From: Candidatus Binataceae bacterium
GTDB taxonomy: Bacteria > Desulfobacterota > Binatia > Binatales > Binataceae
Direction of reading: 5' to 3'
NCBI GenBank assembly: GCA_030038355.1
Contig: JASHPB010000247.1
Span: 1 to 64,000 of the forward strand
DNA: 64,000 nucleotides
The translations under genes and the position numbers were made by a program. Positions 19,121 through 29,781 of this stretch are shown piece by piece (within the stretch, counting starts at the first letter, position 1; every line of letters begins with the position of its first letter). The notes beneath the pieces are model-generated. The model was not told the origin of the DNA. It made no database searches and saw nothing but the letters and a program-made list of their open reading frames with translations.

Positions 19121-20251
19121 GTGATGCCAGGAAATCAATTGATCGTTGACGCCGACGGTCACATCCTCGAGCCGCCCACCATGTGGGACGACTACCTCGA
19201 GGACAAGTACCGCTCTCGTGGAATCAAGATAAAGCGCGACGACGCGGGTCTCGAGTTTCTCGAATACGACGGCAAGCCGGCACAGATGGTCATGCACGGA
19301 AGTCTGCAGGCGCTCGGCGCGATGGGCCGGCCGGTGAGTCAGCTTCGGCCCTCGCCAAATCGCACCTACGTCAGCGAGGCGCCGTTCGGGTCGATGGATA
19401 TGAAGCAGCGCCTCGAGCTGCTTGACAAGGACGAGATCGACAAGGCGATTCTCTACCCGACGATTGGTCTCCTGTGGGAGGCCGAAATCGAGGATCCCGA
19501 AATCACTAACGCGTATTGCCGCGCATACAATCGATGGATCGCCGACTTCTGCCGCGACTCCGGCGGCAGGCTGATCCCGGTCGCGCATCTGTCGCTGCTC
19601 GACATTGCGGCCGCCGTCGCGGAGCTCGAGCGCGCCGTGAAAGACGGATGCCGGGGAGTGTTCGTCGCGCCGTTCAATCATCTGCGCCGCGCTCACGGGC
19701 ATCCGGATCACGATCCGCTGTTCGCCAAGCTCGCGGAACTCGACATTCCGCTCGGGATTCATCCGACGTTCGAACCGATGTCGCTTGCGTCGCGCCGCTT
19801 CGAAGGGCTCAGAACTTCTATCTGGTATCAGCAAGCGCTCGCGTGTCATTCAGCGCAGATCGCTTTTACGACGCTGTTCTCGTTCGGCGTGTTCGACAAG
19901 TTTCCGCGTCTCAAGGTGGTGGTGCTGGAGTCGGGCGGCGGATGGGTCGGCTACTGGGTCGATCGCATGGACGCGCTGTCTGAGGTTCCGATCAATCGCG
20001 CACCACTGAAGCATCTGCCGAGCCACTATATCCGCACGCAGTGCTGGATTTCCGCCGATCCCGACGAACGCGCGCTGGCCGGCCTAGTCAAGTTTGTCGG
20101 CGAGGATCGCTTCTTCTGGGCGAGCGACTTTCCCCATGCCGATCATGGCGGCGAATACATGACGGAACTGGGCGAGTTGATGGCTACGATGCCGCCGGGC
20201 GCGGCGGCAAAGCTGGCTGGCCGGAACGCGGCCGACCTGTACCGAATATGA
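19121..20251 (+). CDS. Amidohydrolase family (amidohydrolase_2-type), tandem paralog
   Basis: VDADGHILEPPTMWDDYLEDKYRSRGIKIK ... RFFWASDFPHADHGGEY. Confidence 0.9.
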   Translation: MMPGNQLIVDADGHILEPPTMWDDYLEDKYRSRGIKIKRDDAGLEFLEYDGKPAQMVMHGSLQALGAMGRPVSQLRPSPNRTYVSEAPFGSMDMKQRLELLDKDEIDKAILYPTIGLLWEAEIEDPEITNAYCRAYNRWIADFCRDSGGRLIPVAHLSLLDIAAAVAELERAVKDGCRGVFVAPFNHLRRAHGHPDHDPLFAKLAELDIPLGIHPTFEPMSLASRRFEGLRTSIWYQQALACHSAQIAFTTLFSFGVFDKFPRLKVVVLESGGGWVGYWVDRMDALSEVPINRAPLKHLPSHYIRTQCWISADPDERALAGLVKFVGEDRFFWASDFPHADHGGEYMTELGELMATMPPGAAAKLAGRNAADLYRI

Positions 20252-20337
20252 GTTGGTAGAAATGGACCGTTGCCACGGATGCGACCAGAAATTGGCAATG
20301 ACATCGAAGCCAAAAATTGAATTCAGGAGAAGGTCTC

Positions 20338-20964
20338 ATGAATAAAGACTTTGAGTTCCGTCAGCTGTTGCGCGCATATCGCTCCGGGATCCTCAGCGAA
20401 GCGGCGTTCGAGCTAGAGATGAAGAGCCTCGAGAACGGCGCGCATTCGGGCGGCGCCGGCAGCTTCATGGCCTTGGGCCGCAGCTATGCTTCGGAGCGCG
20501 AAGCCGTGATCAAGTTTCTTGAAACAGTGAGTCGGGCTGAGACCGCTGGCGGCGTAGCCGTACGTGCGTGGCTTGAGGTCTGCAAGACCGACTGCATCCG
20601 CGGCGGCCTTTTGATGGTGGCGGAGCGCGAGTCTTATCATGGCCGCGCGTTCGCGGCGCGCTTAAAGGAACTTGGCGGCAACCCGACCGAGCCGATGAGC
20701 GACGAGTCGCGCAAGAATATTGAGTATCTGCGCAATCCGAACATCAGCGACTATGACAAGCTGCTTCGCGGTGCCAAGCGCTTCCCAAATCCGGAGGAGA
20801 CGATCAGGCCGCTTTTCGAGTTCGCGGCACTGCTCAAGGAAGATTTGCTGACCAAGGAGATGGTGAAGTTGTTCGCGCAGGACGAGCTGTCAACGCTCAA
20901 ATGGCAGAACGCGCTATGCGCCGCTCTGACCGAGGCGCAGGCCAATCAGCAGCACGCAGCCTAG
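20338..20964 (+). CDS. Uncharacterised, possibly ferritin-like helical protein
   Basis: Helical; Glu/His-containing segments SRAETAGG, ERESYHGRAFAARL, FAQDELSTL; lies between amidohydrolase and monooxygenase on the same strand. Confidence 0.5.
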   Translation: MNKDFEFRQLLRAYRSGILSEAAFELEMKSLENGAHSGGAGSFMALGRSYASEREAVIKFLETVSRAETAGGVAVRAWLEVCKTDCIRGGLLMVAERESYHGRAFAARLKELGGNPTEPMSDESRKNIEYLRNPNISDYDKLLRGAKRFPNPEETIRPLFEFAALLKEDLLTKEMVKLFAQDELSTLKWQNALCAALTEAQANQQHAA

Positions 20965-21024
20965 GGAGCGATCGCTCGGCAAGTGCTTCGAGACTGCGCC
21001 ACGGAATCATAAGGTAGTTCGACA

Positions 21025-23160
21025 ATGAACGCAGACGGAAAGTGGAATGCGATCGCGGCCACGCAGATGGGCGAGCAGAAGTTCACGCTTCGCTTCAAGA
21101 CGAGTGGCGGGACCTTCACCGGATCGATGCACAGCAATTTCGGTGCGCTGCTGATCTCGGGAATCATCGCCGGCGACACGCTCTGCTGGTCAGTGGTTAT
21201 GTCTCAGCCGATCTCGATGTCGCTCGACTACAAGGTTCGCGTCCAAGGCGATGAGTTGACCGGCGAGGTCAACGGCGGCGCATTCGGCACCGCGCCAATC
21301 AAGGGGACGCGCGCGGGCGCCGATGACGAGGAGAGCGCGCACTCAGACGAGCCAGATCCGATTGAGGCTGCAAGGGCAGGCTTGGATTTCGATCCGGACG
21401 CGTTGCGCGAGAAGTACCGCCAGGAGCGGGACAAACGCATCCGCACCGACGGCGAGGCGCAGTACCTCGAGTTGTCCGGGAGGTTCGCCCACTACAACGA
21501 GGATGACCCCTACGTCGAGCCGGGCTTCACGCGCGAACCGTTGACCGACGAGATGGACGTTGTGATCATCGGCGGCGGCTTCTCGGGTCTACTTGCCGGC
21601 GCCCGTCTCAAAGAGGCCGGCATCAACAACTTCCGGATAATCGAGGCCGGTGGCGATTTCGGCGGCACCTGGTACTGGAATCGCTATCCCGGCGCGCAGT
21701 GCGACATCGAATCGTATTGCTATCTGCCGCTGCTCGAGGAACTCAGGTACATCCCGAAGGAAAAGTATTCCTACGTAAACGAAATCTTCGAGCATAGCCA
21801 GCGTATCGGCCGCGAGTACGGTCTATACGACGTCACTTGTTTTCAGACGCGCGTGAAGTCGATCGACTGGGATGAGAAGATCAAGCGCTGGCACATCAGC
21901 ACCAATCGCAACGACGATATCAACGCCCGCTTTGTAATCATGGCGCTGGGCACCGCGTCGCGCGCGAAGCTTCCTGGTATACCCGGAATCGAGGAGTTCG
22001 AAGGTCACAGCTTTCACACCAGCCGATGGGACTACAACTACACGGGGGGAGATACGACGGGCGGAATGACCAAGCTCGCCGACAAGCGCGTCGCAATCAT
22101 CGGCACCGGCGCGACGGCGATCCAGGCGGTGCCATTTCTCGGCAGGTATGCGAAGCAGTTGTACGTCTTCCAGCGCACGCCTTCTTCGGTCGATCTGCGC
22201 GGCAACAAGCCGACGGATAATACGTGGGCGGAAACGCTTGAACCCGGATGGCAGCGCAAGCGGCGGGAAAACTTTGCCGCGATCCTGACCGGCCAGCCGT
22301 TCGCGGAGGACCTGGTCAACGACGGATGGACTGACATCTTCCGCAACGTGCTGTCGATCCCGAAGTCCGAAAAGCCGATGACTCCCGAACAGATCGGCCA
22401 GGTGATGGAGATCGCGGACTTCAAAAAGATGAACAGCATCCGCGCGCGTGTGGACGACACCGTTGAAGACAAGGAGGCAGCCGAGGCGCTCAAGCCCTGG
22501 TATCGGCAGTTTTGTAAGCGGCCGACCTTCAACGACGAATTTCTACCCACGTTCAACCTTCCGCACGTCGAGCTGATCGACGTGAGCGCGGCCAAGGGCG
22601 TTGAGCGAATCACGAAGAAGGGAGTGGTCGCGAACGGTAAGGAATACGAGGTCGATTGCATCATCTACGCTTCGGGATTCGAGATCTCGACGGCCTTCAG
22701 GCGTCGCATCGGAATCGACATCAATGGCGAAGGGGGGAAATCACTCTTCGACCACTTCGCTGACGGATTCAAGACGCTGCACGGCTTCTCCACTCGCGGC
22801 TTTCCGAACTGGTTCTATATCGGCATTTCGCAGAACGCATTGTCAGTCAACATGACTGCGATGTTCGATGAGCAGGCGCGGCACATCGCGTACATCATCA
22901 AGGAGACGCAAAATCGCGGCGGCGTGACAGTGCAGCCAAAACAGGAAGCTCAGGACGCCTGGGTCGAGTTGATAAACAAGCTGCAAATCAACAATCGAGC
23001 GTTCCTCGAAGCCTGCACTCCGGGCTACTACAACAATGAGGGCAGTGCCCGCGCTGGGCTGGGCGCCGGCATCTACACGCCGGGCATCAATGCGTTCAAC
23101 AAGCTGCTCGAAGAATGGCGTGCCAAGGGTGACATGGAAGGTCTCGAAATCGAGAGCTAG
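21025..23160 (+). CDS. Flavin-containing Baeyer-Villiger-type monooxygenase with extra N-terminal domain
   Basis: [20 protein letters not shown] dinucleotide fold, [25 protein letters not shown]-like [13 protein letters not shown], second [15 protein letters not shown]; about 110-aa N-terminal beta-rich extension. Confidence 0.88.
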   Translation: MNADGKWNAIAATQMGEQKFTLRFKTSGGTFTGSMHSNFGALLISGIIAGDTLCWSVVMSQPISMSLDYKVRVQGDELTGEVNGGAFGTAPIKGTRAGADDEESAHSDEPDPIEAARAGLDFDPDALREKYRQERDKRIRTDGEAQYLELSGRFAHYNEDDPYVEPGFTREPLTDEMDVVIIGGGFSGLLAGARLKEAGINNFRIIEAGGDFGGTWYWNRYPGAQCDIESYCYLPLLEELRYIPKEKYSYVNEIFEHSQRIGREYGLYDVTCFQTRVKSIDWDEKIKRWHISTNRNDDINARFVIMALGTASRAKLPGIPGIEEFEGHSFHTSRWDYNYTGGDTTGGMTKLADKRVAIIGTGATAIQAVPFLGRYAKQLYVFQRTPSSVDLRGNKPTDNTWAETLEPGWQRKRRENFAAILTGQPFAEDLVNDGWTDIFRNVLSIPKSEKPMTPEQIGQVMEIADFKKMNSIRARVDDTVEDKEAAEALKPWYRQFCKRPTFNDEFLPTFNLPHVELIDVSAAKGVERITKKGVVANGKEYEVDCIIYASGFEISTAFRRRIGIDINGEGGKSLFDHFADGFKTLHGFSTRGFPNWFYIGISQNALSVNMTAMFDEQARHIAYIIKETQNRGGVTVQPKQEAQDAWVELINKLQINNRAFLEACTPGYYNNEGSARAGLGAGIYTPGINAFNKLLEEWRAKGDMEGLEIES

Positions 23161-23203
23161 AAGATCGCGCCCGAACGATCTCGGCGCAGTTTCGTTATCC
23201 GGG

Positions 23204-24016
23204 TCAGAGATCGCGGCCGCCGGCGGCGTCAACGAAACCTCGGATGCCGATGCCACCTTCGCAGATAATCACCCCGCCAGTCGCAGTAGATGAATTCTCC
23301 GCCGATGCGAGCAGGACGTAGCTGCCGGTGTAGTCGCGCGGATCCGGTAACTTACCGAGTGGCAGGCCACGCTCGACCATGTCTTTCAGCGGCACCTCGG
23401 CGATCGATCGCTCAGCCATCGCGAGCGAGGCTGGGCCCCGCAGATCGGTAGGGATTGCGCCGGGCGCGACTCCATTCACGCGGATCTTTGGCGCAAACTC
23501 GTACGCGAGCTGACGAATCAGACCGACGACCGCATGTTTCGAAGCCGTGTACAAAGGTCCGCCGCCACAAGGATAAAAGCCAGCGTTCGAGACCGTGAAA
23601 ACTATCGAGCCGCGCGTCTTGGCGAGCTCCCGATACGACGCTTTCGCGCCGAGCAAGTAGCCTTTGACGTTGATGCTGAACAACTCGTCGAATGCCGCAC
23701 CGATTTTGTCATCGGGAAGATCGGCGAGACGCGCGTTGAAATCCCAAATGCCGGCGTTGCCGACGAAACAGTCGAGGCGTCCGAAACGCTCGACGGTCTC
23801 GGTGACGGCGCGAACGTTATCGGCAAGAGAAGTCACATCGCCGATCACCGCGTGCACGCGATCGGGGAGTTTCGCCGCCAGTTCGTCGCTGCGCTCGCGC
23901 GACCGATCGAGTATCGCGACTCGTGCGCCCTCTTCGACGAAGCGCACGACGATCGCGCGGCCCAGTCCGGATGCGCCTCCGGTGACGATTGCGACTTTGT
24001 TTTCCAGCCAGCCCAT
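23204..24016 (-). CDS. SDR family oxidoreductase (dihydrodiol dehydrogenase-like)
   Basis: VAIVTGGASGLGRAIV, FVGNAGIWDF, YTASKHAVVGLIRQLAYEFAPKIRVNGVAPGAI; directly downstream of Rieske oxygenase subunits. Confidence 0.9.
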   Translation of the reverse strand: MGWLENKVAIVTGGASGLGRAIVVRFVEEGARVAILDRSRERSDELAAKLPDRVHAVIGDVTSLADNVRAVTETVERFGRLDCFVGNAGIWDFNARLADLPDDKIGAAFDELFSINVKGYLLGAKASYRELAKTRGSIVFTVSNAGFYPCGGGPLYTASKHAVVGLIRQLAYEFAPKIRVNGVAPGAIPTDLRGPASLAMAERSIAEVPLKDMVERGLPLGKLPDPRDYTGSYVLLASAENSSTATGGVIICEGGIGIRGFVDAAGGRDL

Positions 24017-24017
24017 A

Positions 24018-24563
24018 TCAGAAAAAGTTGCTCAGGTTCCGCGACAGCAGCACAGTCTGCTCGAGGTAAATCTTGCGGTCAGCGATCTGAAACGATCCGT
24101 CCGTACGGCGCAGCAGATCGCGCCGCAAGCCGATCCACGAAGTCTCCTCGGAGTTGAGCCGCGTGCGATAGACATGAAAGTTTGACTCGACTTCGAGAGT
24201 GCGGCCGTCGTCTTTCACGATGCGAACATTCGTTATCAGGTGCCGCGTGCGCGAGGGAGGATCCTCGGCCCACGAGCGTCCCGTCTTGAGCTTGGCGACT
24301 CGGCCCGCGAGCAGGATCTTGTCATCGTTAAAGAAAGCCATCTCGCCAGGCTTGGTGAACTCCTTATCCATCTCACGCTGAGTGCGCGTGCGTCTGATAG
24401 GCATGAAGTAGTGCGCGTCGTCAGTGAACAGCGCGAGCCACTCGTCGTAGCGATGGGCGTCGAGCAGCGCTGCCTCGTCGTAATAGAAGCGCTCGACCTC
24501 GTAGTGCAGGAGCATCGCGGCGATACGCTCGTCGCGCGAAATCATTTGCGAGTGGTTGGACAT
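24018..24563 (-). CDS. Aromatic-ring-hydroxylating dioxygenase beta subunit
   Basis: VERFYYDEAALLDAHRYDEWLALFTDDAHYFMPIRRTR..., SNFHVYRTRLNSEETSWIGLRRDLLRR; adjacent to the alpha subunit. Confidence 0.92.
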   Translation of the reverse strand: MSNHSQMISRDERIAAMLLHYEVERFYYDEAALLDAHRYDEWLALFTDDAHYFMPIRRTRTQREMDKEFTKPGEMAFFNDDKILLAGRVAKLKTGRSWAEDPPSRTRHLITNVRIVKDDGRTLEVESNFHVYRTRLNSEETSWIGLRRDLLRRTDGSFQIADRKIYLEQTVLLSRNLSNFF

Positions 24564-24564
24564 A

Positions 24565-25938
24565 TCAGATGCAATCGCCTGGCGTGGTTGCCTGTTTTAG
24601 TTCCTCCCAGCTGAGGCCCTTCATCCATTGCGCCCACGAGTAGTAAGTCCATAATTGGCCGTACTCGCTCGTGAGGCTTTCGATTCGCGCGAGGCCGCCT
24701 TCCTTGATGATCTTGCCGCGGCCGATTCCCATATTGAGCAGATGCTTTATGCGCCGACTCGCGATGCCGCGGGTCTGCGCTGTGGCCTGCGCCCAATTCT
24801 CGCCGTCGTCCTGTTCGAGCACGCCCGCCGGTCCGAAGATGCGGCACGCCATCGTGACCATGAAATCGCGCATCTCGCGCGGCATGTTGCGATCGACGAA
24901 GGTGAACCACCAGATCTCGGTGTGAGTCGGGTCGCGCGGGATACGCAGCGAGATTTGCGGTTGCGTAACGGTCGCCCATGTCGTTGGAAAAATGTTCGGA
25001 TGCCCACCGACCTTGCAACCGACCGGACCAAGCGCGGTCTTCGTCCGCGGGTTCTCGCGCCAGGACGGGTCGAACTCGAAGTATCCCGTTGAAGAGGTGG
25101 TGGGGCCGCCGATCGCGTGCCCGTACTCGCCGAGCACCACAACCTGATCGAACTTCGTGCCGATGATTCCATTGCCGGGAAGATCGAGCCCCGCGCCGCT
25201 CTGCATGTTTACTCCACTCAGGTCGATCTTCTCGACGGGCGCATTCTCTAGGCGATTGGTCGAAGGAAGGACGCTCGGCTGAAATGCCGACGCGTGGGTT
25301 ATCTGCGGATGATACCAGTCGAAGAGGTTGTCAACGGCGATCTTCCAGTTGCACTCGATCACGAACTTCTGGATGCCGGGCACTACTTCCATGTCGCCGC
25401 GGAGCGCTATCGTATCGAGGCCAAGCCGTCCCGTCGCTCCTAGAAATTCCTCGAGCGGCGGCGCGGCCGCATCGTGGGTGCCGAAAATGAATCCGCGGTA
25501 GTTGGCGACCTGCGCGACTGGTGCTAGCCCGTGACGCGATTTGTCGAGGTTCCCCTTATAGAAGGTGTTGTGTCCGGGCACGCCGTTGAGGCGGCCGTCA
25601 ATCCCGTAAGACCAGCCGTGATAGGTGCACAGAAAACTCTTCGCGTTGCCTTCCTCGGCGCGGCACACCGCGTTTCCCCGATGCGCGCAGGTGTTGAGCA
25701 TCGCCTTGATCGAACCGTCTTTCTGACGCACCACCAGGACGTTGTCGCGGCCCATCACCGCCTGGAAGAAGTCGCCCGGCTCCGCAATCTGCGACTCATG
25801 GCAAAGGAAGAGCCACGAGCGCGCAAAGATTCGTTCCATCTCGAGCTCGAAGATCGCCGGATCAGTATAGATGCGACGATCGACCTCTCCTCGCTCGAGT
25901 GAGACGAGGTCATCTATTTGCCTGGTATCGAAGGACAT
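24565..25938 (-). CDS. Aromatic-ring-hydroxylating dioxygenase alpha subunit (Rieske)
   Basis: Rieske CAHRGNAVCRAEEGNAKSFLCTYHGWSYGIDG; mononuclear iron region NLFDWYHPQITH. Confidence 0.95.
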   Translation of the reverse strand: MSFDTRQIDDLVSLERGEVDRRIYTDPAIFELEMERIFARSWLFLCHESQIAEPGDFFQAVMGRDNVLVVRQKDGSIKAMLNTCAHRGNAVCRAEEGNAKSFLCTYHGWSYGIDGRLNGVPGHNTFYKGNLDKSRHGLAPVAQVANYRGFIFGTHDAAAPPLEEFLGATGRLGLDTIALRGDMEVVPGIQKFVIECNWKIAVDNLFDWYHPQITHASAFQPSVLPSTNRLENAPVEKIDLSGVNMQSGAGLDLPGNGIIGTKFDQVVVLGEYGHAIGGPTTSSTGYFEFDPSWRENPRTKTALGPVGCKVGGHPNIFPTTWATVTQPQISLRIPRDPTHTEIWWFTFVDRNMPREMRDFMVTMACRIFGPAGVLEQDDGENWAQATAQTRGIASRRIKHLLNMGIGRGKIIKEGGLARIESLTSEYGQLWTYYSWAQWMKGLSWEELKQATTPGDCI

Positions 25939-26024
25939 ATGACTCTCCGTTTGGACGCGCGACGGCGCAGACGAAACAATCATTACCGACGATGCGTCGA
26001 CAATCCAGCACGCAGGTTATCGAA

Positions 26025-26882
26025 CTATGCGCCATGCTGTAGCAGAGTCAGCTCTAGGGCCACGGCAGGCGGATCAGAGATCGAGTCTTCGCCCTTATAG
26101 AATGCGCCCGCAAGGATCAATGGCGCCTCGCTCCTGAACCAGGCGACGCGCCGATAGGTCTCGCCGCGAAAGCCGGGCTTTCGATACACGATCCGCGCGC
26201 GCGCCGCGTAGAGACGCTTCAAGTCGTGGCCGGCGCCATGGAGCACGTCGGCGACGAATTCTTGCATCACACGAAGGTACACGGTTCCGTTAATATGCCT
26301 GTTCGAGTCAGTTTGCCCATAATGCCACGCATGATTCCGCGTGTCTTCGAACTCGGGCTTGCGCGCGAGATCGACGAGGTCCTCGACGCGAGGCACCTGG
26401 ATCACGCGGCTTGGCACGCTGCCAAGACCCAACTCGGGCGGCAGTTCGGTGACGCGGCGGCGCGCAGGATCAGGATCGTAACGGGTGAAAACGTTTAACA
26501 TCGTGCCGCGCGCGAGCACCGTGCCGTTGGCATCGAGCACGGTATGCATCCCCTCGCGCACGATGTTTCGCACGGTGCCCGATTCATCGAGCGCGCGCCC
26601 GAGATACGATTCGCCGCGGACTTCGACCTTATGCTGCGGGTCGCATGGCGCGTCGGTGGTCTCGAGGTCGACATACACGAGCGGAGTGAAAATCCCCGCC
26701 ATGTTGGTGAAATCGTGCAGGCCGCCAAGAATTTTATGCCACGGCATGAAGTGCGAGCGGCCCACGTACTCGGAGACCGAGGCGAGCCGAATCGCGCGGT
26801 TTTCGGTAAGAGTCTGGAAGCCGACGGATTCTTTGAGGCGCGTGCGGATGATCCGGTCGCCGCGGTTCTGGTTTCTGCTCAT
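26025..26882 (-). CDS. Hotdog-fold thioesterase-like protein
   Basis: WHYGQTDSNRHINGTVYLRVMQEF hotdog-like segment; N-terminal half appears to be a second hotdog-like repeat. Confidence 0.45.
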   Translation of the reverse strand: MSRNQNRGDRIIRTRLKESVGFQTLTENRAIRLASVSEYVGRSHFMPWHKILGGLHDFTNMAGIFTPLVYVDLETTDAPCDPQHKVEVRGESYLGRALDESGTVRNIVREGMHTVLDANGTVLARGTMLNVFTRYDPDPARRRVTELPPELGLGSVPSRVIQVPRVEDLVDLARKPEFEDTRNHAWHYGQTDSNRHINGTVYLRVMQEFVADVLHGAGHDLKRLYAARARIVYRKPGFRGETYRRVAWFRSEAPLILAGAFYKGEDSISDPPAVALELTLLQHGA

Positions 26883-27008
26883 GGCAAATTCCTAGTATTT
26901 GTGGTGCAGGCACTCAACTGTTCGCCATGAGATGAAGCGATCGATTCGCTGGGCAGGAAGGCAGGGCGGTACGTACTTGACATCGAGGAACGCGGCTCGC
27001 TACACCAA

Positions 27009-27019
27009 TGGTTGAACCA
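27009..27019. promoter_or_regulatory. FadR/GntR-type operator TGGTTGAACCA (copy 1)
   Basis: Fits TnGTnnnACnA palindrome; identical to the site at 34969-34979 upstream of the FadR-family gene. Confidence 0.65.
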
Positions 27020-27037
27020 ATCGAATCGTGCGAGCTC

Positions 27038-28327
27038 ATGGCTGAGCACGGTGAGGATCGCAACGAGGTCGTCGTGGAACAGACGCACTACGAAGTTGAC
27101 GAGAAGAACCGCTACCGTATCGAAACTCCCGGCCATCAAGGCTGGAGGCGCACTGCACGGCCGGGCGATCCCAACAAGTACCTGATGATCTCCGCCGACT
27201 GCCACGCCAACGAGCCCGGCAGTCTCTGGCGCGAGCGGCTCGATGCCCAATATCGAAGCCGCCTGCCGCACGTCGAAGTCGATGCCCGGGGTGAGAGGTG
27301 GTTCGTCGCCGAAGGCCTCGGCAAGTCGCGCGTGCGCGCGCGGATGATCGCCGACGTGCCGCGCGAGAACAGCGAAGATCGCCTCCGCGGCAACGCCGGC
27401 GCGGACCCAAAGGAGCGCATCAAGGATCACAACCGCGACGGTATCGACGCCGAGATCATCTTCCCCAACAAGGGCCTGATGATGTTCGCGACCAAGGACC
27501 CGGCCTTCGGGATGGCGCAGTGCAAGGTGTGGAACGACTTCTCGTGGGAGATGTACGGCCAGTACCACGATTTCATGTCGCCCGCGGCGGCGATCATGAC
27601 CGCGGATGTCGAGCTCGCGATTGCCGAAATCCAGCGCGTCGCGAAAATCGGATTTCGTTTCCTGACCCTGCCGTGCAAGCCGATTTTCGGCGGACACGAT
27701 TCGCGCGATCCCAACTACAACCTGACCATCTACGATCCCATGTGGGCGTCTATCCAGGATTGCGATCTGCCAATCACCTTCCACGTCTCAACCGGACGCG
27801 ACCCGCGCGCGGCACGCAAGGAAGGCGGCGCGGTCATCAACTATGTCTCGCATTCGCTGTCGCCGACGATCGAGCCGGTCGCGAGTCTTTGCGGCTCGGC
27901 TGTGTTCGAGCGCTTCCCGCGGCTCAAGTTTGCCGCAGTCGAAAGTGGAATCGGGTGGGTTCCGTGGGCGCTCGACGCGATGGACGAGGCGTATCGCAAG
28001 CATCACTTGTGGGCGTATCCGAAGCTCAAAAAACTGCCGAGCGAGTACTTCCGCAGCAATGGCGCCGCGACCTTCCAGGAAGATCGTGCGGGGCTCGAAC
28101 TCGCCGAAAAGTGGAACCTGGTCGATAATTTTATGTGGGCCAATGACTATCCTCACGCGGAGGGAACCTGGCCGCATTCGGCGGAGGCGATCGAGCGCGA
28201 GATGGGCCATTTGAGCGACGAGGCCCGTGCGAAGATTCTCGGCCTCAACGCCGCGAAGATGTTCAAGTTCGATGTGGATTTGCTGTTGAAGCGGCGCGCG
28301 ACAGCACAAGCATCCGCGGATCGCTAA
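27038..28327 (+). CDS. Amidohydrolase family (amidohydrolase_2-type)
   Basis: LMISADCHANEPGSLWRERLD, AAVESGIGWVPWALDAMDEAY, FMWANDYPHAEGTWPHS. Confidence 0.9.
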   Translation: MAEHGEDRNEVVVEQTHYEVDEKNRYRIETPGHQGWRRTARPGDPNKYLMISADCHANEPGSLWRERLDAQYRSRLPHVEVDARGERWFVAEGLGKSRVRARMIADVPRENSEDRLRGNAGADPKERIKDHNRDGIDAEIIFPNKGLMMFATKDPAFGMAQCKVWNDFSWEMYGQYHDFMSPAAAIMTADVELAIAEIQRVAKIGFRFLTLPCKPIFGGHDSRDPNYNLTIYDPMWASIQDCDLPITFHVSTGRDPRAARKEGGAVINYVSHSLSPTIEPVASLCGSAVFERFPRLKFAAVESGIGWVPWALDAMDEAYRKHHLWAYPKLKKLPSEYFRSNGAATFQEDRAGLELAEKWNLVDNFMWANDYPHAEGTWPHSAEAIEREMGHLSDEARAKILGLNAAKMFKFDVDLLLKRRATAQASADR

Positions 28328-28365
28328 TCAGAAGTTCACGAACCTGCTCACGGGCGGAGGCTAAC

Positions 28366-29742
28366 ATGATCGAAATTGGCGTTTTTCATAATGGCGCATC
28401 TGATCTGCCGGTCGCGAAAACTCCTTCAGGCGTCGCGATCAACGACGGCAGCCTTGCCGAGGTTCACGAATCAAGCCAGCGCGGTCTCGTTGCCCAGGTG
28501 AGGCAGGGTATCCTCGCCGACAAGCTGGGTTTCAACTACTTCTTCATGACCGAGCATCATTTTCAGCCCGAAGGCGCGGAGTTCAGCCCGAATCCGCTCC
28601 TCGCTGAGACCGCGATCGCAGCGCGCACCAAGCAAATCAGACTCGGCCAGGCGGCGAATATAGTAACGTGGTGGCATCCGGTGAGAATCGCCGAGCAGGC
28701 GGCCATGCTCGATGTACTGAGCGGCGGGCGCCTCGAGTTCGGCATCGGACGCGGCTACCAGCCGCGCGAGGCGGAAGTCTTCGGTTGGCCCTTCGCAACG
28801 ATCCAGGACCAGGAGCGCAACCGCGCTTACTATCAGGAAGCGTACGAGATCATCGTCAAGGCGTGGACGCAGCCGTCGTTCTCGCATCACGGACAATTCT
28901 TCACGATCCCGCCGGTGTTCACGCGCTGGAACCATCAACAGACGATCGCGTACTTCGAATCGGGCAAGGCGGGTCGCCGCCTCGAAGAAGTGATTGATGT
29001 CGGTGCGCCCGATCCGTACGGCGGTCCGAACCCCGTGATGCAGAGCGCGACGACGCTCAAGGAGCTGCAGGTTTTTCCGCAACCTCTTCAGCGCCCACAT
29101 CCGCAGCTCTGGGAGCCGCTGACAACGGAACGCTCGATTAAGTGGGCAGCAGAACGCGGCCTCAACGGCTACTTTATCGTCGAGCCCAACTCGCGCCTGA
29201 AGCGCAACGTTGAGTTGTTCTACAGGGAATCGGAACGCGCGGGATGGCCTGATCGTCTGGGGCGCGGCGCGCTCAAATACGGATGGGACGCGGAGAAGCG
29301 GCGCGGCGTGCTGACCGGCCGCTACATCCACATGCTGTTGCCGGGAAAGAATCGGGAGCGCGAGCTAGTGCGCTACAAAGAAGCTCTCGAAGTTCAATGG
29401 GATTACTACGGGCCCTTCGGCTTTGCCTCGGTGTTAGCCGATGCCAATGAAGAGAAACTAGATCCCGCGAAGCGCGTCGATCCTGACCTGCTCTTAAAGA
29501 AAGAAGTCGCGCTGTTCGGTACCCCTGCCGAAGTCGCGGCGCAGATCATGCGGATCAAGGAGACATGCGGCTACGACGACTTCGCCTTCAACGCCTGGTT
29601 CGAGAAGGGCGGCTTAGACACTCTCGAGGTCGAAGACCAGATGCAATACTTTGCGGAAGAGGTGAAGCCGATGCTCGCGAAGGCATGCGGTGGGCAGGTG
29701 CAGAATCCAGAGCTAGGACTGGATTTCGAGTCCGCCAGGTGA
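28366..29742 (+). CDS. LLM class flavin-dependent oxidoreductase
   Basis: ADKLGFNYFFMTEHHFQPEGAEFSPNPLLAETAIAARTKQIRLGQAANIVTWWHPVRIAEQAAMLDVLSGGRLEFGIGRGY. Confidence 0.93.
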   Translation: MIEIGVFHNGASDLPVAKTPSGVAINDGSLAEVHESSQRGLVAQVRQGILADKLGFNYFFMTEHHFQPEGAEFSPNPLLAETAIAARTKQIRLGQAANIVTWWHPVRIAEQAAMLDVLSGGRLEFGIGRGYQPREAEVFGWPFATIQDQERNRAYYQEAYEIIVKAWTQPSFSHHGQFFTIPPVFTRWNHQQTIAYFESGKAGRRLEEVIDVGAPDPYGGPNPVMQSATTLKELQVFPQPLQRPHPQLWEPLTTERSIKWAAERGLNGYFIVEPNSRLKRNVELFYRESERAGWPDRLGRGALKYGWDAEKRRGVLTGRYIHMLLPGKNRERELVRYKEALEVQWDYYGPFGFASVLADANEEKLDPAKRVDPDLLLKKEVALFGTPAEVAAQIMRIKETCGYDDFAFNAWFEKGGLDTLEVEDQMQYFAEEVKPMLAKACGGQVQNPELGLDFESAR

Positions 29743-29781
29743 CACTCGCCGCGACTGTAATCGCGGCAGCGATGGTTGCGG

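Noticed and set aside
18791-19849. 352-aa minus-strand ORF (and 17855..18721)
   Set aside because: Shadow ORFs antisense to the tandem amidohydrolases; their mutual similarity simply mirrors the sense paralogs.
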